From contig NZ_JAAOLX010000003.1 in NCBI RefSeq assembly GCF_011601265.1, positions 248,001 through 312,000 on the forward strand: a stretch of 64,000 nt of DNA, in the 5' to 3' direction. Shown here piece by piece: positions 37,369-46,290 of the stretch; positions within the stretch are counted from its first letter, which is position 1, and every line of letters starts with the position of its first letter. This stretch comes from Iodobacter violaceini (lineage in GTDB: Bacteria; Pseudomonadota; Gammaproteobacteria; Burkholderiales; Chitinibacteraceae). The translations under genes were made by a program, and so were the position numbers. The notes beneath the pieces are model-generated. The model saw nothing but the letters and a program-made list of their open reading frames with translations, did no database searches and was not told the DNA's origin.

Positions 37369-38820
37369 TTAATATGCGTTTCTGTCACGGAAAATAACAG
37401 CAACCGTTAATATAATGATTTTTAAATCCAGCCAGACAGACCAATTACGCAGGTAGTCTAAATCATATTTAATTCTGTTTTGCATTTTTTCCAGGGTATC
37501 TGTCTCCCCTCTGAAACCATTCACCTGTGCCCAGCCAGTAATGCCAGGCTTTACTTTATGGCGGATCATATAACCTTTGATCAGTTTTCTGTATTGCTCA
37601 TTATGAGCATTAGCATGCGGCCGCGGGCCAACGATGCTCATTTTTCCCTGCAATACATTAATAAACTGCGGCAACTCGTCTAATGACGATTTACGTAGAA
37701 AACTGCCAATTGGCGTTAAGCGCTGGTCGTTTTTGGTGGCCTGAACAACCTGATCGCCATCTTCCATTACAGTCATGGACCGGAATTTATAAACAAGCAC
37801 GCTGTCGCCATTCTCACCATAACGGCGCTGCTTAAAAAATACAGGACCAGCTGAAGTTAGTTTTACAGCGATAGCAATCATAAACAAAACAGGCCAGATC
37901 ACGGATAAAATAAGCAGTGACAATATAATATCGCTGATTCTTTTTATTACCCCATTCAGCCCCATAAACGGGCTCTCGCAAATGGCAACAATAGGCATTC
38001 CTGCCACGTTATCAAACCTGGCATTAATTAAATCGAAAACAAATAAATCCGGAATAAAATATATTGATGCAGTACTGTCTTTTAATTCATCAATTAACTC
38101 AAGTACTCTGGGCTGAGAGCTCATCGGCAAAGAAATAAATATTTTTTTTATTCCATGCTCTTTAATATACCTTGGAAGCATATCAAGGCAGCCTTTTAAG
38201 TGCTGAGCAGCACTTTTTGGTAAACGGCTGGTTGCCCTGTCATCAAAATATCCCATGAAATCCATTTTTAAAAATGGCTCATCATAAATATTTTTAACCA
38301 GAATCTGGCTGGGCTGATTAATTCCAACTACAACTACTTTGCTGCGTTCTGCATTTTCGCCCGAATCTACCCTTAATACATAAACCCGTATCGCCACATG
38401 AACCAGTATTAACACAAGTGGCGAAACAATAAACCAGGTAATAATAAATGGCGGATAATAATAATCTATAAACCCCGAAATCCTTCCGATAAGAACCAAA
38501 GCGACAACAACGGCCAGCCACTCGGTAATAAACCGCCCGAGACCCAGCCAGGATCTTGAATACCCCGGCATAAATAAAAACATACCATCCAGTAATAAGG
38601 CCGTGAGTAAAAAAGACAGTGTTGCAAGAACAAACTCATAACCATCCATCGCCACATTAAAAGGGACAGACAGTATGTATAGTGATGCTACAACAATAAT
38701 TGGGTCAATAAAAAGCTTAAAAAAACTAATAAAAGGCGCTGCATTAGAAAATTCACGAAAACGATCCGCAAGCAAACTGGGCGCAGAAACAAGACTTGCT
38801 TCTAAAGTATTTTTATCCAT
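37369..38820 (-). CDS. epsB: EpsB undecaprenyl-phosphate glucose/hexose-1-phosphate transferase
   Basis: About 483 residues. It starts the repeat unit by moving hexose-1-P (probably glucose) from UDP-sugar to undecaprenyl phosphate. Four N-terminal hydrophobic helices are followed by a nucleotide-binding-like region and a fifth helix, DIILSLLILSVIWPVLFMIA. The catalytic domain has VYKFRSMTVMEDGDQ, then SSLDELPQFINVLQGKMSIV, GPRPHANAH and GITGWAQVNGFRGETDT. The start is uncertain: ATG 38820 has no clear ribosome-binding site, and TTG codons at about 38877-38853 near an AGAGG are alternatives. A terminator lies upstream of it, between epsL and epsB. Confidence 0.92.
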   Translation of the reverse strand: MDKNTLEASLVSAPSLLADRFREFSNAAPFISFFKLFIDPIIVVASLYILSVPFNVAMDGYEFVLATLSFLLTALLLDGMFLFMPGYSRSWLGLGRFITEWLAVVVALVLIGRISGFIDYYYPPFIITWFIVSPLVLILVHVAIRVYVLRVDSGENAERSKVVVVGINQPSQILVKNIYDEPFLKMDFMGYFDDRATSRLPKSAAQHLKGCLDMLPRYIKEHGIKKIFISLPMSSQPRVLELIDELKDSTASIYFIPDLFVFDLINARFDNVAGMPIVAICESPFMGLNGVIKRISDIILSLLILSVIWPVLFMIAIAVKLTSAGPVFFKQRRYGENGDSVLVYKFRSMTVMEDGDQVVQATKNDQRLTPIGSFLRKSSLDELPQFINVLQGKMSIVGPRPHANAHNEQYRKLIKGYMIRHKVKPGITGWAQVNGFRGETDTLEKMQNRIKYDLDYLRNWSVWLDLKIIILTVAVIFRDRNAY

Positions 38821-38920
38821 ATATTGATCGATATTTTTTACTGAATCATTCAAAATATTCAAAGCCTCTGGAGGCAAATAGTTTCAAATACATGCCAGTT
38901 TTAAAGCATAAATGATGCGC

Positions 38921-38967
38921 AAAAAAACGCTTCTTTTCACAAAAAAATTGTATTTTTCAGTGAAGCG
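38921..38967 (-). terminator. Intrinsic terminator between epsL and epsB
   Basis: On the minus strand, CGCTTC (38967-38962) and CAC pair with GTG and GAAGCG (38933-38928), with a bulge of four A. The stem is followed directly by seven T (38927-38921). It lies about 22 bases beyond the epsL stop and before any epsB start. It would cut epsL transcripts or act as an attenuator, so epsB onward needs read-through or its own promoter. Confidence 0.65.
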
Positions 38968-38988
38968 CTACTTATTTTTTATCGCTGT

Positions 38989-40161
38989 TCAATAATCAAA
39001 CCTCACATTCAGGCCTAACTGGTAGTCTTTATAATTACTATTGATCACTTCACTGTTTCTTTGCTCTGCCTGAGCATAGCCCGAAATGCTTAAAGGTTGC
39101 AGCGCTTTATAATTTAATCCAAGACGTAAGCTGTTGGTATTTTCATTTTTCTGTACATTGCCACTGGCCACTTCAAAACTGCGCTCACGCCGGTTGGCTT
39201 CAATATTCCAGTCCACCTTATCTGTCATCAGCCATTTTGCATTGGCATTAAAATGCTGATCTAAATTACGTCCGGCACCGCTGGTAAATTCTGAAAAACT
39301 TTGCCCATAGCCCAGTTTTAAAGTTGTTTTATCTGTAGCTTGCCATGTCAGCCCAAGATCCCATTGCGGCGTATTCTGGCTTTGATCGTTAAACGCAGAG
39401 ACCCAGCGGCTCAGCCCCACTGAGGTGCTGAGCATCAGCTTATAACCTGGGGAATAACCCAGATCAATTGAGCTGGTTTGCTCGGTAAAACCAGCCCTGA
39501 AAGGTAAATCAATATCATAGGTGTATTTTCGCCAGCCATGCCGGATCGAAATATAATTACCCTTCGCTGTCTGATAACGCAGACCTAAACTTGCCGTATT
39601 ATTTTTGGCATCTATATATTTTTTTAAATCATGCTCTTCGGTACTGATCCCCGCAGATGCAATAATTGCAATTGTGCTTTTTAATTGCAACACGCCTTGC
39701 CATGCAAGGCTATTCTGGCGCTGCATATCCAGCGCACTATTTCCTTCGCCCGCAAAAAGATTATCTTCAAAAGAGGACATTTTGCTTGCTGTTGTTGCAC
39801 TAAGCTGTCCGCTGAAACGACTGCCTATAAACCAATCCCATGCCAGGCCGGCATTCCACTCCTGGTGATTAAGCTCGCTGAAATGATGATAATTAATCTG
39901 GCTAACGTCAGCATTTACATGCAATAACTGACGCGAAAGCTTTAAATCCAAACGGCCGCTTACTTTTGTTTCTACATTCAGGTCTGCTTTATGCCCATTT
40001 TTTCTGGTTTGTGTGTTTTCTGAATTTTCATCCAGCTTAAACAAATTACTATCAAACTGAGAGGCCAAATTGGCATTTAATTTTAATGTGTCTTCTGGCC
40101 CATAAGCAGCTTGTGCATAATCCAAAGAACACAAACCCAGCAGGCAAACGCGAAACCACAT
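38989..40161 (-). CDS. epsL: EpsL outer-membrane beta-barrel protein
   Basis: 390 residues. It belongs to the EpsL/exosortase-associated outer-membrane protein group. A signal peptide (MWFRVCLLGLCSLDYAQAA, cleavage after about residue 19) is followed by alternating amphipathic strands rich in Gly, Tyr and Gln, ending LGLNVRFDY with a terminal aromatic, which is typical of outer-membrane barrels. It opens the EPS locus. ATG 40161 is chosen because AAGGA lies seven bases upstream; the preceding in-frame GTG is too close. It is a good candidate for the outer-membrane exit pore working with the short EpsE. Direct evidence for the pore role is lacking. Confidence 0.88.
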   Translation of the reverse strand: MWFRVCLLGLCSLDYAQAAYGPEDTLKLNANLASQFDSNLFKLDENSENTQTRKNGHKADLNVETKVSGRLDLKLSRQLLHVNADVSQINYHHFSELNHQEWNAGLAWDWFIGSRFSGQLSATTASKMSSFEDNLFAGEGNSALDMQRQNSLAWQGVLQLKSTIAIIASAGISTEEHDLKKYIDAKNNTASLGLRYQTAKGNYISIRHGWRKYTYDIDLPFRAGFTEQTSSIDLGYSPGYKLMLSTSVGLSRWVSAFNDQSQNTPQWDLGLTWQATDKTTLKLGYGQSFSEFTSGAGRNLDQHFNANAKWLMTDKVDWNIEANRRERSFEVASGNVQKNENTNSLRLGLNYKALQPLSISGYAQAEQRNSEVINSNYKDYQLGLNVRFDY

Positions 40162-40960
40162 CACAAAATCCTTACTTATTGAGCTTTTACGGCTAAGAAG
40201 ATACCTGATTTGTATTTCAAACTTCCTACTGCAAGCTTATATGACAAATTTTCTACATGTCATGAGGAGGAGTTTACCTTTATTTTGAACTTACTGCATT
40301 GTTGCTTAATATTACAAAATTCTTATATATTAATACTGCTCAGGCGTGTTTTTGTTGCGTAAACCCACAGGATGCAGCTTAAAAATATCCGGGCTGGCAA
40401 TCAATGAATAACTGCCGGATATAAGCCAGCTGCAGTCTCACAAGACGCTTGCAAAACAAGCTTCAGATAAGCTCTGCACAGCAAGGAGCAGTGCAGCAGA
40501 ATGGCGCACAAACAGCCTGCTGCTGACCATCTGTGCTTGTCTGTAATCTGCTGAGTGGTTACAGGGCCCCAGATCCTTGTCTGTGCCGCCAGAGCAGACG
40601 TAGCAAGGATGAGTACAAGCTTAAAGGCGGAAGGTAAGAAACAAGCGTGCCAGCTGGCATAAGCACACAGCGCTGATGATGCTGCAGGTCATTTCAAGCG
40701 GGCAGCCAAAGCATGAAAGAGCGCCACCATAACGCTGGCTTATTCAGCCTTCAGTTTGGTTTTATCGTTGGGTTAAGCGGGAGAAATTTGCGTGAAACTA
40801 AGGCAGGCTATTTGCGCGAAACAACACTTCTGGCTGCGGCAAGGAGATGTGCAAGGGCTGTAATACGGGTTTTGTGGATTGTTACTGCGCTTAAAATGTA
40901 TTTTTTGTAATCCGCAAAACCAAACGGCCTACGCATAAATGCGTAAGCCGTTGATTTTTT
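40162..40960. other. 799-base non-coding region upstream of epsL with a 62-base inverted repeat
   Basis: The longest gene-free stretch in the window, between the epsL start and the tRNA. It should carry the EPS promoter and leader. An inverted repeat spans 40373-40434: TGCAGCT (40373-40379) pairs with AGCTGCA (40428-40434) and ATATCCGG (40385-40392) with CCGGATAT (40415-40422). The part next to epsL (about 40200-40350) is AT-rich. No JUMPstart/ops element was found. A 65-codon plus-strand ORF at 40713-40910 has no support. Confidence 0.5.
40923..40952 (-). terminator. Terminator downstream of the tRNA
   Basis: Stem AACGGC-C-TACGCA (40923-40935) against TGCGTA-A-GCCGTT (40940-40952) with one mismatch. 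On the minus strand the stem is followed by TTTGGTTTTG, directly after the tRNA 3' end. On the plus strand TTGATTTTTTT follows, so it may work both ways. Confidence 0.65.
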
Positions 40961-41037
40961 TGGTGGGCCTGCTCGGACTTGAACCGAGGACCAAAGGATT
41001 ATGAGTCCTCTGCTCTAACCAACTGAGCTACAGGCCC
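40961..41037 (-). tRNA. tRNA with CAU anticodon (Ile2 or elongator Met)
   Basis: 77 bases including the encoded CCA (complement of 40961-40963). The cloverleaf folds cleanly: acceptor GGGCCTG/CAGGCCC, D arm GCTC/GAGC, anticodon arm GAGGA-CTCATAA-TCCTT, T arm CTCGG-TTCAAGT-CCGAG. The anticodon CAU means elongator tRNA-Met or, after lysidine modification of C34, tRNA-Ile reading AUA. The C4-G69 and C5-G68 pairs are features recognised by TilS in E. coli tRNA-Ile2, which leans towards Ile2, but sequence alone does not decide. It lies 15 bases after the rpoD stop on the same strand. Confidence 0.93.
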
Positions 41038-41052
41038 ATAAGAGGCGCTATA

Positions 41053-43005
41053 TTAACCTTCACTGGCCTGACTTTCAACAAAACTTTTCAGTCTTTCTGA
41101 ACGAGTCGGGTGGCGAAGCTTACGTAAAGCCTTGGCTTCAATCTGACGAATACGCTCACGTGTCACATCAAACTGCTTACCCACTTCTTCCAGCGTGTGA
41201 TCGGTATTCATATCAATACCAAAGCGCATACGCAGTACTTTGGCTTCACGTGGTGTCAGGGTATCCAGCACTTCCTTAGTCGCTTCACGCAAGCCTGCGT
41301 AGATAGCGGCTTCAGCAGGAGCCAGATTGTTTGAGTCTTCGATGAAATCACCCAAATGAGAATCGTCGTCGTCACCAATCGGCGTTTCCATCGAGATCGG
41401 TTCTTTGGCGATCTTGAGGATTTTGCGGATTTTGTCTTCCGGCATTTCCATTTTATCAGCGAGCTCGTCAGGAGTCGGCTCAATACCGGTTTCCTGCAAG
41501 ATTTGCCGTTGAATACGGTTCATCTTGTTGATTGTTTCGATCATGTGTACCGGAATACGAATGGTACGGGCCTGATCGGCAATCGAACGGGTAATCGCTT
41601 GGCGAATCCACCATGTGGCGTAAGTCGAAAACTTGTAACCACGGCGATATTCAAACTTATCTACCGCTTTCATCAGGCCGATATTACCTTCCTGAATCAG
41701 GTCAAGGAACTGCAAACCACGATTGGTGTATTTCTTAGCAATTGAAATAACCAGACGCAAGTTAGCTTCGATCATTTCGCGCTTGGCGCGGCGGGCCTTG
41801 GCTTCGCCCGTCGACATCTGACGGTTGATTTCCTTAAGGTCCTTAATCTGAATCATTGCGTTAACTTGCAACTGAGCCAGAGTTTGTTGCTTTTCCATAA
41901 TGGCGTGCTGGTAGCGCGCCAAAATAGCGGAGTATTTATGACCGTAGTTGATCTCATCCACTACCCATGCCGTATCTGTTTCACGGCCCGGGAAAGTTTT
42001 GATAAAGTGGTCGCGCGGCATTTTTACCCGGACAGTACAAATGTCCATGATTTCACGCTCGCAGCTGCGGATTTCATCCACCATGCCACGCAGCTGATCG
42101 CATAGCGATTCAACCTGACGGGCCGAGAAACGGGTAATCAGGAAAATGCCAGCAATAGCTTGCTGATGTTCCAGATAACCTTTGCCATGCGCGCCTTCTT
42201 TAGCCAGCGCCTTGATCATTTTGTCAAAGTGCTCACGCACGATGTCGAAATGCTCACGCACCTGAACTTTTAACAGCTCAAGGTTGGCTTTAGCGGCTGC
42301 ACTGCCGTCATCTTCTTCGCCATCTTCCTCGTCTACCGCATCGTCTGCATCCTCTGCTTCCGCTTCAATCACTTCGATTGGCGGTGGGGTGTTTTCGTCA
42401 GCGTTAGGATCGATAAAGCCATCAATCACATCATCAATACGAATCTCATCAGCGAGGCCTTTTTCTACCAGGCCCAGAATATAGGCTACGGTAGTCGGGC
42501 AGGCAGAGATCGCCTGGATCATGTGCTTAAGACCGTCCTCAATCCGTTTGGCGATTTCAATTTCGCCTTCACGGGTTAAGAGCTCTACCGTACCCATTTC
42601 ACGCATATACATGCGCACTGGATCGGTAGTACGACCAAATTCAGCATCAACGGAAGACAGCGCAGCTTCAGCTTCTTCAGCAGCATCTTCATCTGGCACA
42701 GACGGCGCTGCATCGGACATAAGCAGATCTTCTGCGTCCGGCGCTTCGTCGTACACCTGGATGCCCATATTGCTGATCATGCTGATGATGCCTTCGATTT
42801 GCTCGGCATCCAGCATGTCATCTGGCAGGTGGTCGTTGATCTCGGCGTAGGTTAGATAGCCGCGCTCTTTACCGAGCACGATCAGCGTTTTAAACTTCGC
42901 TTTACGTTGTTCGGGGTCGGCCTTCTGCTCAGCAGATGGCCGATTGACCTCACGGAAATCAGTCCGCGCTTGGTCGTCGTTGTCGATTTCTTGATCTGCC
43001 GCCAT
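41053..43005 (-). CDS. rpoD: Primary sigma factor sigma-70
   Basis: 650 residues. It directs RNA polymerase to housekeeping promoters. Order: region 1.1 (about 30-110), region 1.2 ([16 protein letters not shown], about 127-142), the long non-conserved region with an acidic stretch near 216-235, region 2 ([20 protein letters not shown] and [20 protein letters not shown]; the -10-reading helix has [10 protein letters not shown]), region 3 ([15 protein letters not shown]), and region 4 with the -35 helix-turn-helix THEN-like segment [20 protein letters not shown]. Last protein gene of the rpsU-yqeY-dnaG-rpoD block. An extended -10 element overlapping a palindrome lies just upstream, so an internal promoter is likely. 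Confidence 0.97.
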   Translation of the reverse strand: MAADQEIDNDDQARTDFREVNRPSAEQKADPEQRKAKFKTLIVLGKERGYLTYAEINDHLPDDMLDAEQIEGIISMISNMGIQVYDEAPDAEDLLMSDAAPSVPDEDAAEEAEAALSSVDAEFGRTTDPVRMYMREMGTVELLTREGEIEIAKRIEDGLKHMIQAISACPTTVAYILGLVEKGLADEIRIDDVIDGFIDPNADENTPPPIEVIEAEAEDADDAVDEEDGEEDDGSAAAKANLELLKVQVREHFDIVREHFDKMIKALAKEGAHGKGYLEHQQAIAGIFLITRFSARQVESLCDQLRGMVDEIRSCEREIMDICTVRVKMPRDHFIKTFPGRETDTAWVVDEINYGHKYSAILARYQHAIMEKQQTLAQLQVNAMIQIKDLKEINRQMSTGEAKARRAKREMIEANLRLVISIAKKYTNRGLQFLDLIQEGNIGLMKAVDKFEYRRGYKFSTYATWWIRQAITRSIADQARTIRIPVHMIETINKMNRIQRQILQETGIEPTPDELADKMEMPEDKIRKILKIAKEPISMETPIGDDDDSHLGDFIEDSNNLAPAEAAIYAGLREATKEVLDTLTPREAKVLRMRFGIDMNTDHTLEEVGKQFDVTRERIRQIEAKALRKLRHPTRSERLKSFVESQASEG

Positions 43006-43041
43006 GACTCTCGAGTTCAGGTATGTTCGGGAAAACCGTAG

Positions 43042-43061
43042 ATTGTATCACAAATTTGTGA
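43042..43061 (-). promoter_or_regulatory. Extended -10 element and 14-bp palindrome upstream of rpoD
   Basis: On the minus strand TGATACAAT (TG plus a TACAAT hexamer, 43050-43042) forms an extended -10 about 37 bases before the rpoD start. It overlaps the perfect palindrome TCACAAATTTGTGA at 43048-43061. A second dyad, CGTTTAC-GTT-GTAAACG, lies at 43148-43164 in the same dnaG-rpoD gap. No -35 match is clear. A repressor or activator at the palindrome would control rpoD separately from the operon; this is inference. Confidence 0.5.
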
Positions 43062-43210
43062 CAATTCTTCGGCATAAGTAAATCCACCGCATCTCACCAG
43101 CCAACAACAATGCCGATTCTGCTGTGACAATAAGCCACCATAGTCCTCGTTTACGTTGTAAACGCAGGTTATTTAAGACAGCAATCGCTACATTTTGTTG
43201 CCAATAATGA

Positions 43211-45166
43211 TTACCGGCGGGATACGAGTGCTGCAAATTCCAGTTTTTCTGCCTCCGTTAGTCCACCATTTGCTTGCTTATAGGTCAGAGCATAAAACCG
43301 CTCTTGCATCATAGGGCGAATCACACTGACTTCCACTGCTTTTAAAGTAGCAGCCAGTTGCTCATCCAGCTCAGCCTCTGAGGCTTTATCAAAATACTCC
43401 CCGCCAGAAATAAGCAAACGATGTAATACATCGTAGTCAAACATGCCCTGCCATGATTCAACGACTTGCAAACTGGATAAATCCGGATATTTGCAAATCT
43501 TTTGAAGCAATTCTTGCGCCAGACCCATTGCATCGGTCTCTGGCCACGATAACCATACTGGCTCAGTGCGGCGTACCAGATCCGGGTGCGCTAAGACCAG
43601 TTGAATTAATTTATGCACAGGCCCGGTCGGTGCGGCTCTGGGTGCAGGTCTTGGCATCAGATGAGCGGGCATCCGTTCGTCGCCGCGCCCCTTCCATTTA
43701 CCTTTTGGCTGCCAGTTTGGCTTCCATGCCGGGCGGCTCTCTTGCCGGGCATACTGCTTGCTTTGCTGCGGACCAGGCTGCCACTCATTCGACCATGCCT
43801 GGTTTTCCTGCCAGGATTCGGGGACAATATCTGCCTGATAATTTTCACTTGGCACATATTCGGGCACAGATCTTACAGGGCTGCCATCCAAAACGGTGCT
43901 TAATTCGCTCATTTCCAGGCGGGACAGCTCCGCAAGGCGCTTTCTGATCATCATGCCAAAAGCCGGCGCCTTTACCTGGCTAAGCATAGGGGCAGCTAAG
44001 GAAATTAATTTAGCCCTGCCTTCTTCACTTTCCAACTCAACCTGCGCTGATAACTCTTTCAGCAAAAACTGCGCAAGCGGCACTGAATCTTGCAAGAGAG
44101 CATTTTCAAACTGCGCCTGACCAAATTCCTGTACGTATGAATCCGGATCATGCTCGGCGGGCAAAAATAAGAATGCTAATTTTTTACCATCGACCAGCTG
44201 CTCCAAACTATTTTCCAGCGCCCGCCATGCGGCTTTTTTACCCGCTTTATCGCCATCAAAACAAAAATAAACTTCGTCAGCCAGCTTCAGTAATTTACGG
44301 ATATGCTCTGGTGTACAGGCGGTTCCCAAGGAGGCAACGGCGTATTCCACACCATGCTGATTCAGCATCACCACATCCATATAGCCCTCAACCACCAGCA
44401 CACGGCCGCGATCACGTATCGCGGCTCTGGCCTGTGGTAAACCATATAGCTCTTTACCCTTCTCAAATACGGGCGTTTCTGGTGAATTCAAGTACTTGGG
44501 CGCACCATTGCCCATAATCCGGCCGCCAAAACCAATCACCTGGCTGCGCTGATTCAAAATGGGAAATAACACCCGTGAGCGAAACCGATCGTAGCGCCTG
44601 AGGGTATTCTCTTCTTCTGCCACGAGGCCAGCTTCTTTAATCACCGGGTTTTTATCATAATCGGCAAACACGGTTTTCAGTGACTGCCCTGCACTTGGTG
44701 CAAAACCCAGACCAAAACGAGCGGCAGTTCTGCCTTCAACGCCCCGGCTTTTCAAATATTCGATGGCCGCAGGCGCTGTTTTAAGCTGCGCCCGGTAATA
44801 ATTCATGGCCGTTTTCAGAACGTCATAAATACCCGGTGCTGCCTTGGCTTTTTCGCTCATTGGCGCATCGCTGACGGGCACCTGCATGCCCACCGATTCG
44901 GCCAGCATCCGCACTGCATCGGGAAAACTCATTCCCTGATGCTCCATCACAAACCCCACCGCCGAACCGTGCGCGCCACAGCCAAAACAGTGATAAAACT
45001 GCTTGGTCTGGCTTACCGTAAACGAGGGTGATTTTTCTTTATGAAAAGGACAACAAGCACTGTAATTCTGACCCGCTTTTTTAAGCGGCAGATAGCGCTC
45101 AACAACGTCGACAATATCGACGCGATTAAGGAGATCTTGAATAAAATCGTCAGGTATTTTTGCCAT
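43211..45166 (-). CDS. dnaG: DNA primase
   Basis: 651 residues. It makes RNA primers for replication. The N-terminal zinc domain has CPFHKEKSPSFTVSQ and HCFGCGAHG (about 39-64). The Toprim core is at about 260-340 (VLVVEGYMDVVMLNQHG with the catalytic Glu, then YFCFDGDKAGKKAA with the Asp pair). A Pro/Gln/Trp-rich linker (about 430-500, with WKPNWQPKGKWKGRG) leads to the C-terminal DnaB-interacting helices. The N-terminus IPDDFIQDLLNRVDIVDVVE is standard. It is followed by a 205-base gap before rpoD and preceded by yqeY. Confidence 0.97.
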   Translation of the reverse strand: MAKIPDDFIQDLLNRVDIVDVVERYLPLKKAGQNYSACCPFHKEKSPSFTVSQTKQFYHCFGCGAHGSAVGFVMEHQGMSFPDAVRMLAESVGMQVPVSDAPMSEKAKAAPGIYDVLKTAMNYYRAQLKTAPAAIEYLKSRGVEGRTAARFGLGFAPSAGQSLKTVFADYDKNPVIKEAGLVAEEENTLRRYDRFRSRVLFPILNQRSQVIGFGGRIMGNGAPKYLNSPETPVFEKGKELYGLPQARAAIRDRGRVLVVEGYMDVVMLNQHGVEYAVASLGTACTPEHIRKLLKLADEVYFCFDGDKAGKKAAWRALENSLEQLVDGKKLAFLFLPAEHDPDSYVQEFGQAQFENALLQDSVPLAQFLLKELSAQVELESEEGRAKLISLAAPMLSQVKAPAFGMMIRKRLAELSRLEMSELSTVLDGSPVRSVPEYVPSENYQADIVPESWQENQAWSNEWQPGPQQSKQYARQESRPAWKPNWQPKGKWKGRGDERMPAHLMPRPAPRAAPTGPVHKLIQLVLAHPDLVRRTEPVWLSWPETDAMGLAQELLQKICKYPDLSSLQVVESWQGMFDYDVLHRLLISGGEYFDKASEAELDEQLAATLKAVEVSVIRPMMQERFYALTYKQANGGLTEAEKLEFAALVSRR

Positions 45167-45254
45167 CTTGTGCTGTTTTCTGCCTTAAAAGATGGTCTGA
45201 ATAAATCGATACAAGCAGGTGTAAAAAATTACACCTGCCCGTTAATGCAATGGA

Positions 45255-45698
45255 TTAAGCCGCCATTCCTGCTTTCACCAATTTAGAAACTTCGCTCATA
45301 TCTGCACGGCCAGACAAAGCAGCTTTTAACTCAGCCATAATCTTGCCCATTGCCGCAGGCGTTTTGCCATGGGCAGTAATTGCAGCGTTTACGGCTGCAG
45401 CCACTTCTTCAGGAGAGCACTGCTGAGGCATGTATGCCGCCAGCACAGCCACTTCCAGCTTTTCTTTATCCGCGAGATCCTGGCGATTTGCTGCTTCAAA
45501 CTGCTGAATACTGTCTTTGCGCTGCTTGAGCATTTTTTCAATCACAGCAGTGACCGCAGCATCATCCAGCTCAATTCGCTCATCCACTTCGCGCTGTTTA
45601 ATTGCAGCCAGCAAAAGACGAATCGTACCAAGGCGATCAGCCTCTTTTGCCTTCATTGCGGTTTTCATATCGTTCTGGATTTGCAGTCTGAGAGTCAT
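45255..45698 (-). CDS. yqeY: GatB/YqeY domain protein
   Basis: 147 residues, the normal YqeY length. The protein is a helical bundle related to the tail domain of GatB, which binds tRNA in the Asp/Glu-tRNA amidotransferase; the function of stand-alone YqeY is unproven. Conserved segments are MKTAMKAKEADRLGTIRLLL (about 10-29), QREVDERIELDDAAV and YMPQQCSPEEV. Start at 45698: AGGGA is six bases upstream of this ATG but abuts the ATG two codons earlier (45704). It lies between rpsU and dnaG, a common order in betaproteobacteria. Confidence 0.92.
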   Translation of the reverse strand: MTLRLQIQNDMKTAMKAKEADRLGTIRLLLAAIKQREVDERIELDDAAVTAVIEKMLKQRKDSIQQFEAANRQDLADKEKLEVAVLAAYMPQQCSPEEVAAAVNAAITAHGKTPAAMGKIMAELKAALSGRADMSEVSKLVKAGMAA

Positions 45699-45856
45699 GG
45701 TCATTCCCTGTGATTGAAGCAGATCACCGCACGATAATACTCCGGGCGCACCATCCAAAAATAATTTCAGCCGCAGTTTAAAAACGGCTCAACTACTTTC
45801 AGAAACTGGCGGAATGAGTATTAACTCTGCAACGATCAATTGAGTAGAAATGCTAA

Positions 45857-45877
45857 AAGGCCGCTCTAGGCGACCTT
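45857..45877 (-). terminator. Hairpin attenuator after rpsU
   Basis: AAGGCCGC (45857-45864) pairs with GCGACCTT (45870-45877) with one G-T pair and a five-base loop. On the minus strand it is followed by TTTAGC. A partial terminator between rpsU and dnaG is known in E. coli, where it lowers primase expression relative to S21; the same role is likely here. Confidence 0.6.
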
Positions 45878-45902
45878 CCGGCATGCGCTGCTACAAAAAC
45901 TC

Positions 45903-46115
45903 TTAGTAGAGTTTTGGTGGCAGTGTTTGGCTACGCAGACGCTTGTGCTGACGCTTTACAGCAGCAGCTTGTTTGCGTTTACGTTCAGCCGTTGGCTTTT
46001 CGTAGAATTCGCGTGAGCGAAGGTCTGTCAGCAGGCCAGTTTTTTCAACAGCACGCTTGAAGCGACGCATCGCAACTTCAAACGGTTCATTTTCTTTTAC
46101 GCGTACGTTAGGCAT
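45903..46115 (-). CDS. rpsU: 30S ribosomal protein S21
   Basis: 70 residues, exactly the family length. S21 binds the 3' domain of 16S rRNA near the anti-Shine-Dalgarno and supports initiation. The sequence opens [20 protein letters not shown] and is rich in Arg/Lys throughout ([16 protein letters not shown]). ATG 46115 has AGGA at seven-base spacing; the in-frame extension to 46169 is not part of S21. It is the first gene of the rpsU-yqeY-dnaG-rpoD block and is divergent from tsaD, so the promoter lies in the 175-base gap 46116-46290. Confidence 0.97.
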   Translation of the reverse strand: MPNVRVKENEPFEVAMRRFKRAVEKTGLLTDLRSREFYEKPTAERKRKQAAAVKRQHKRLRSQTLPPKLY

Positions 46116-46290
46116 CGAGCAATCCTGTTTTACGATGATCTGAAAGACCGAATCGTTTACATCAATCAAGGCGTAGCATTATCCATAAACTATTGTCACC
46201 TGTCAAAGGGTGATCGAGTATCAGTGCTTTATAGATCTGCAACAGCCCGCTAATATAGCGCATTACCTCCCTTTTTTATAGAGTATCGGC

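Noticed and set aside
40713-40910. 65-codon plus-strand open frame in the epsL upstream region
   Set aside because: No ribosome-binding site, no family similarity, and composition like the surrounding non-coding sequence.
43048-43061. CRP/FNR site at the rpoD palindrome
   Set aside because: Half-sites are in the wrong orientation (TCACA-N4-TGTGA instead of TGTGA-N6-TCACA) and do not fit FNR.
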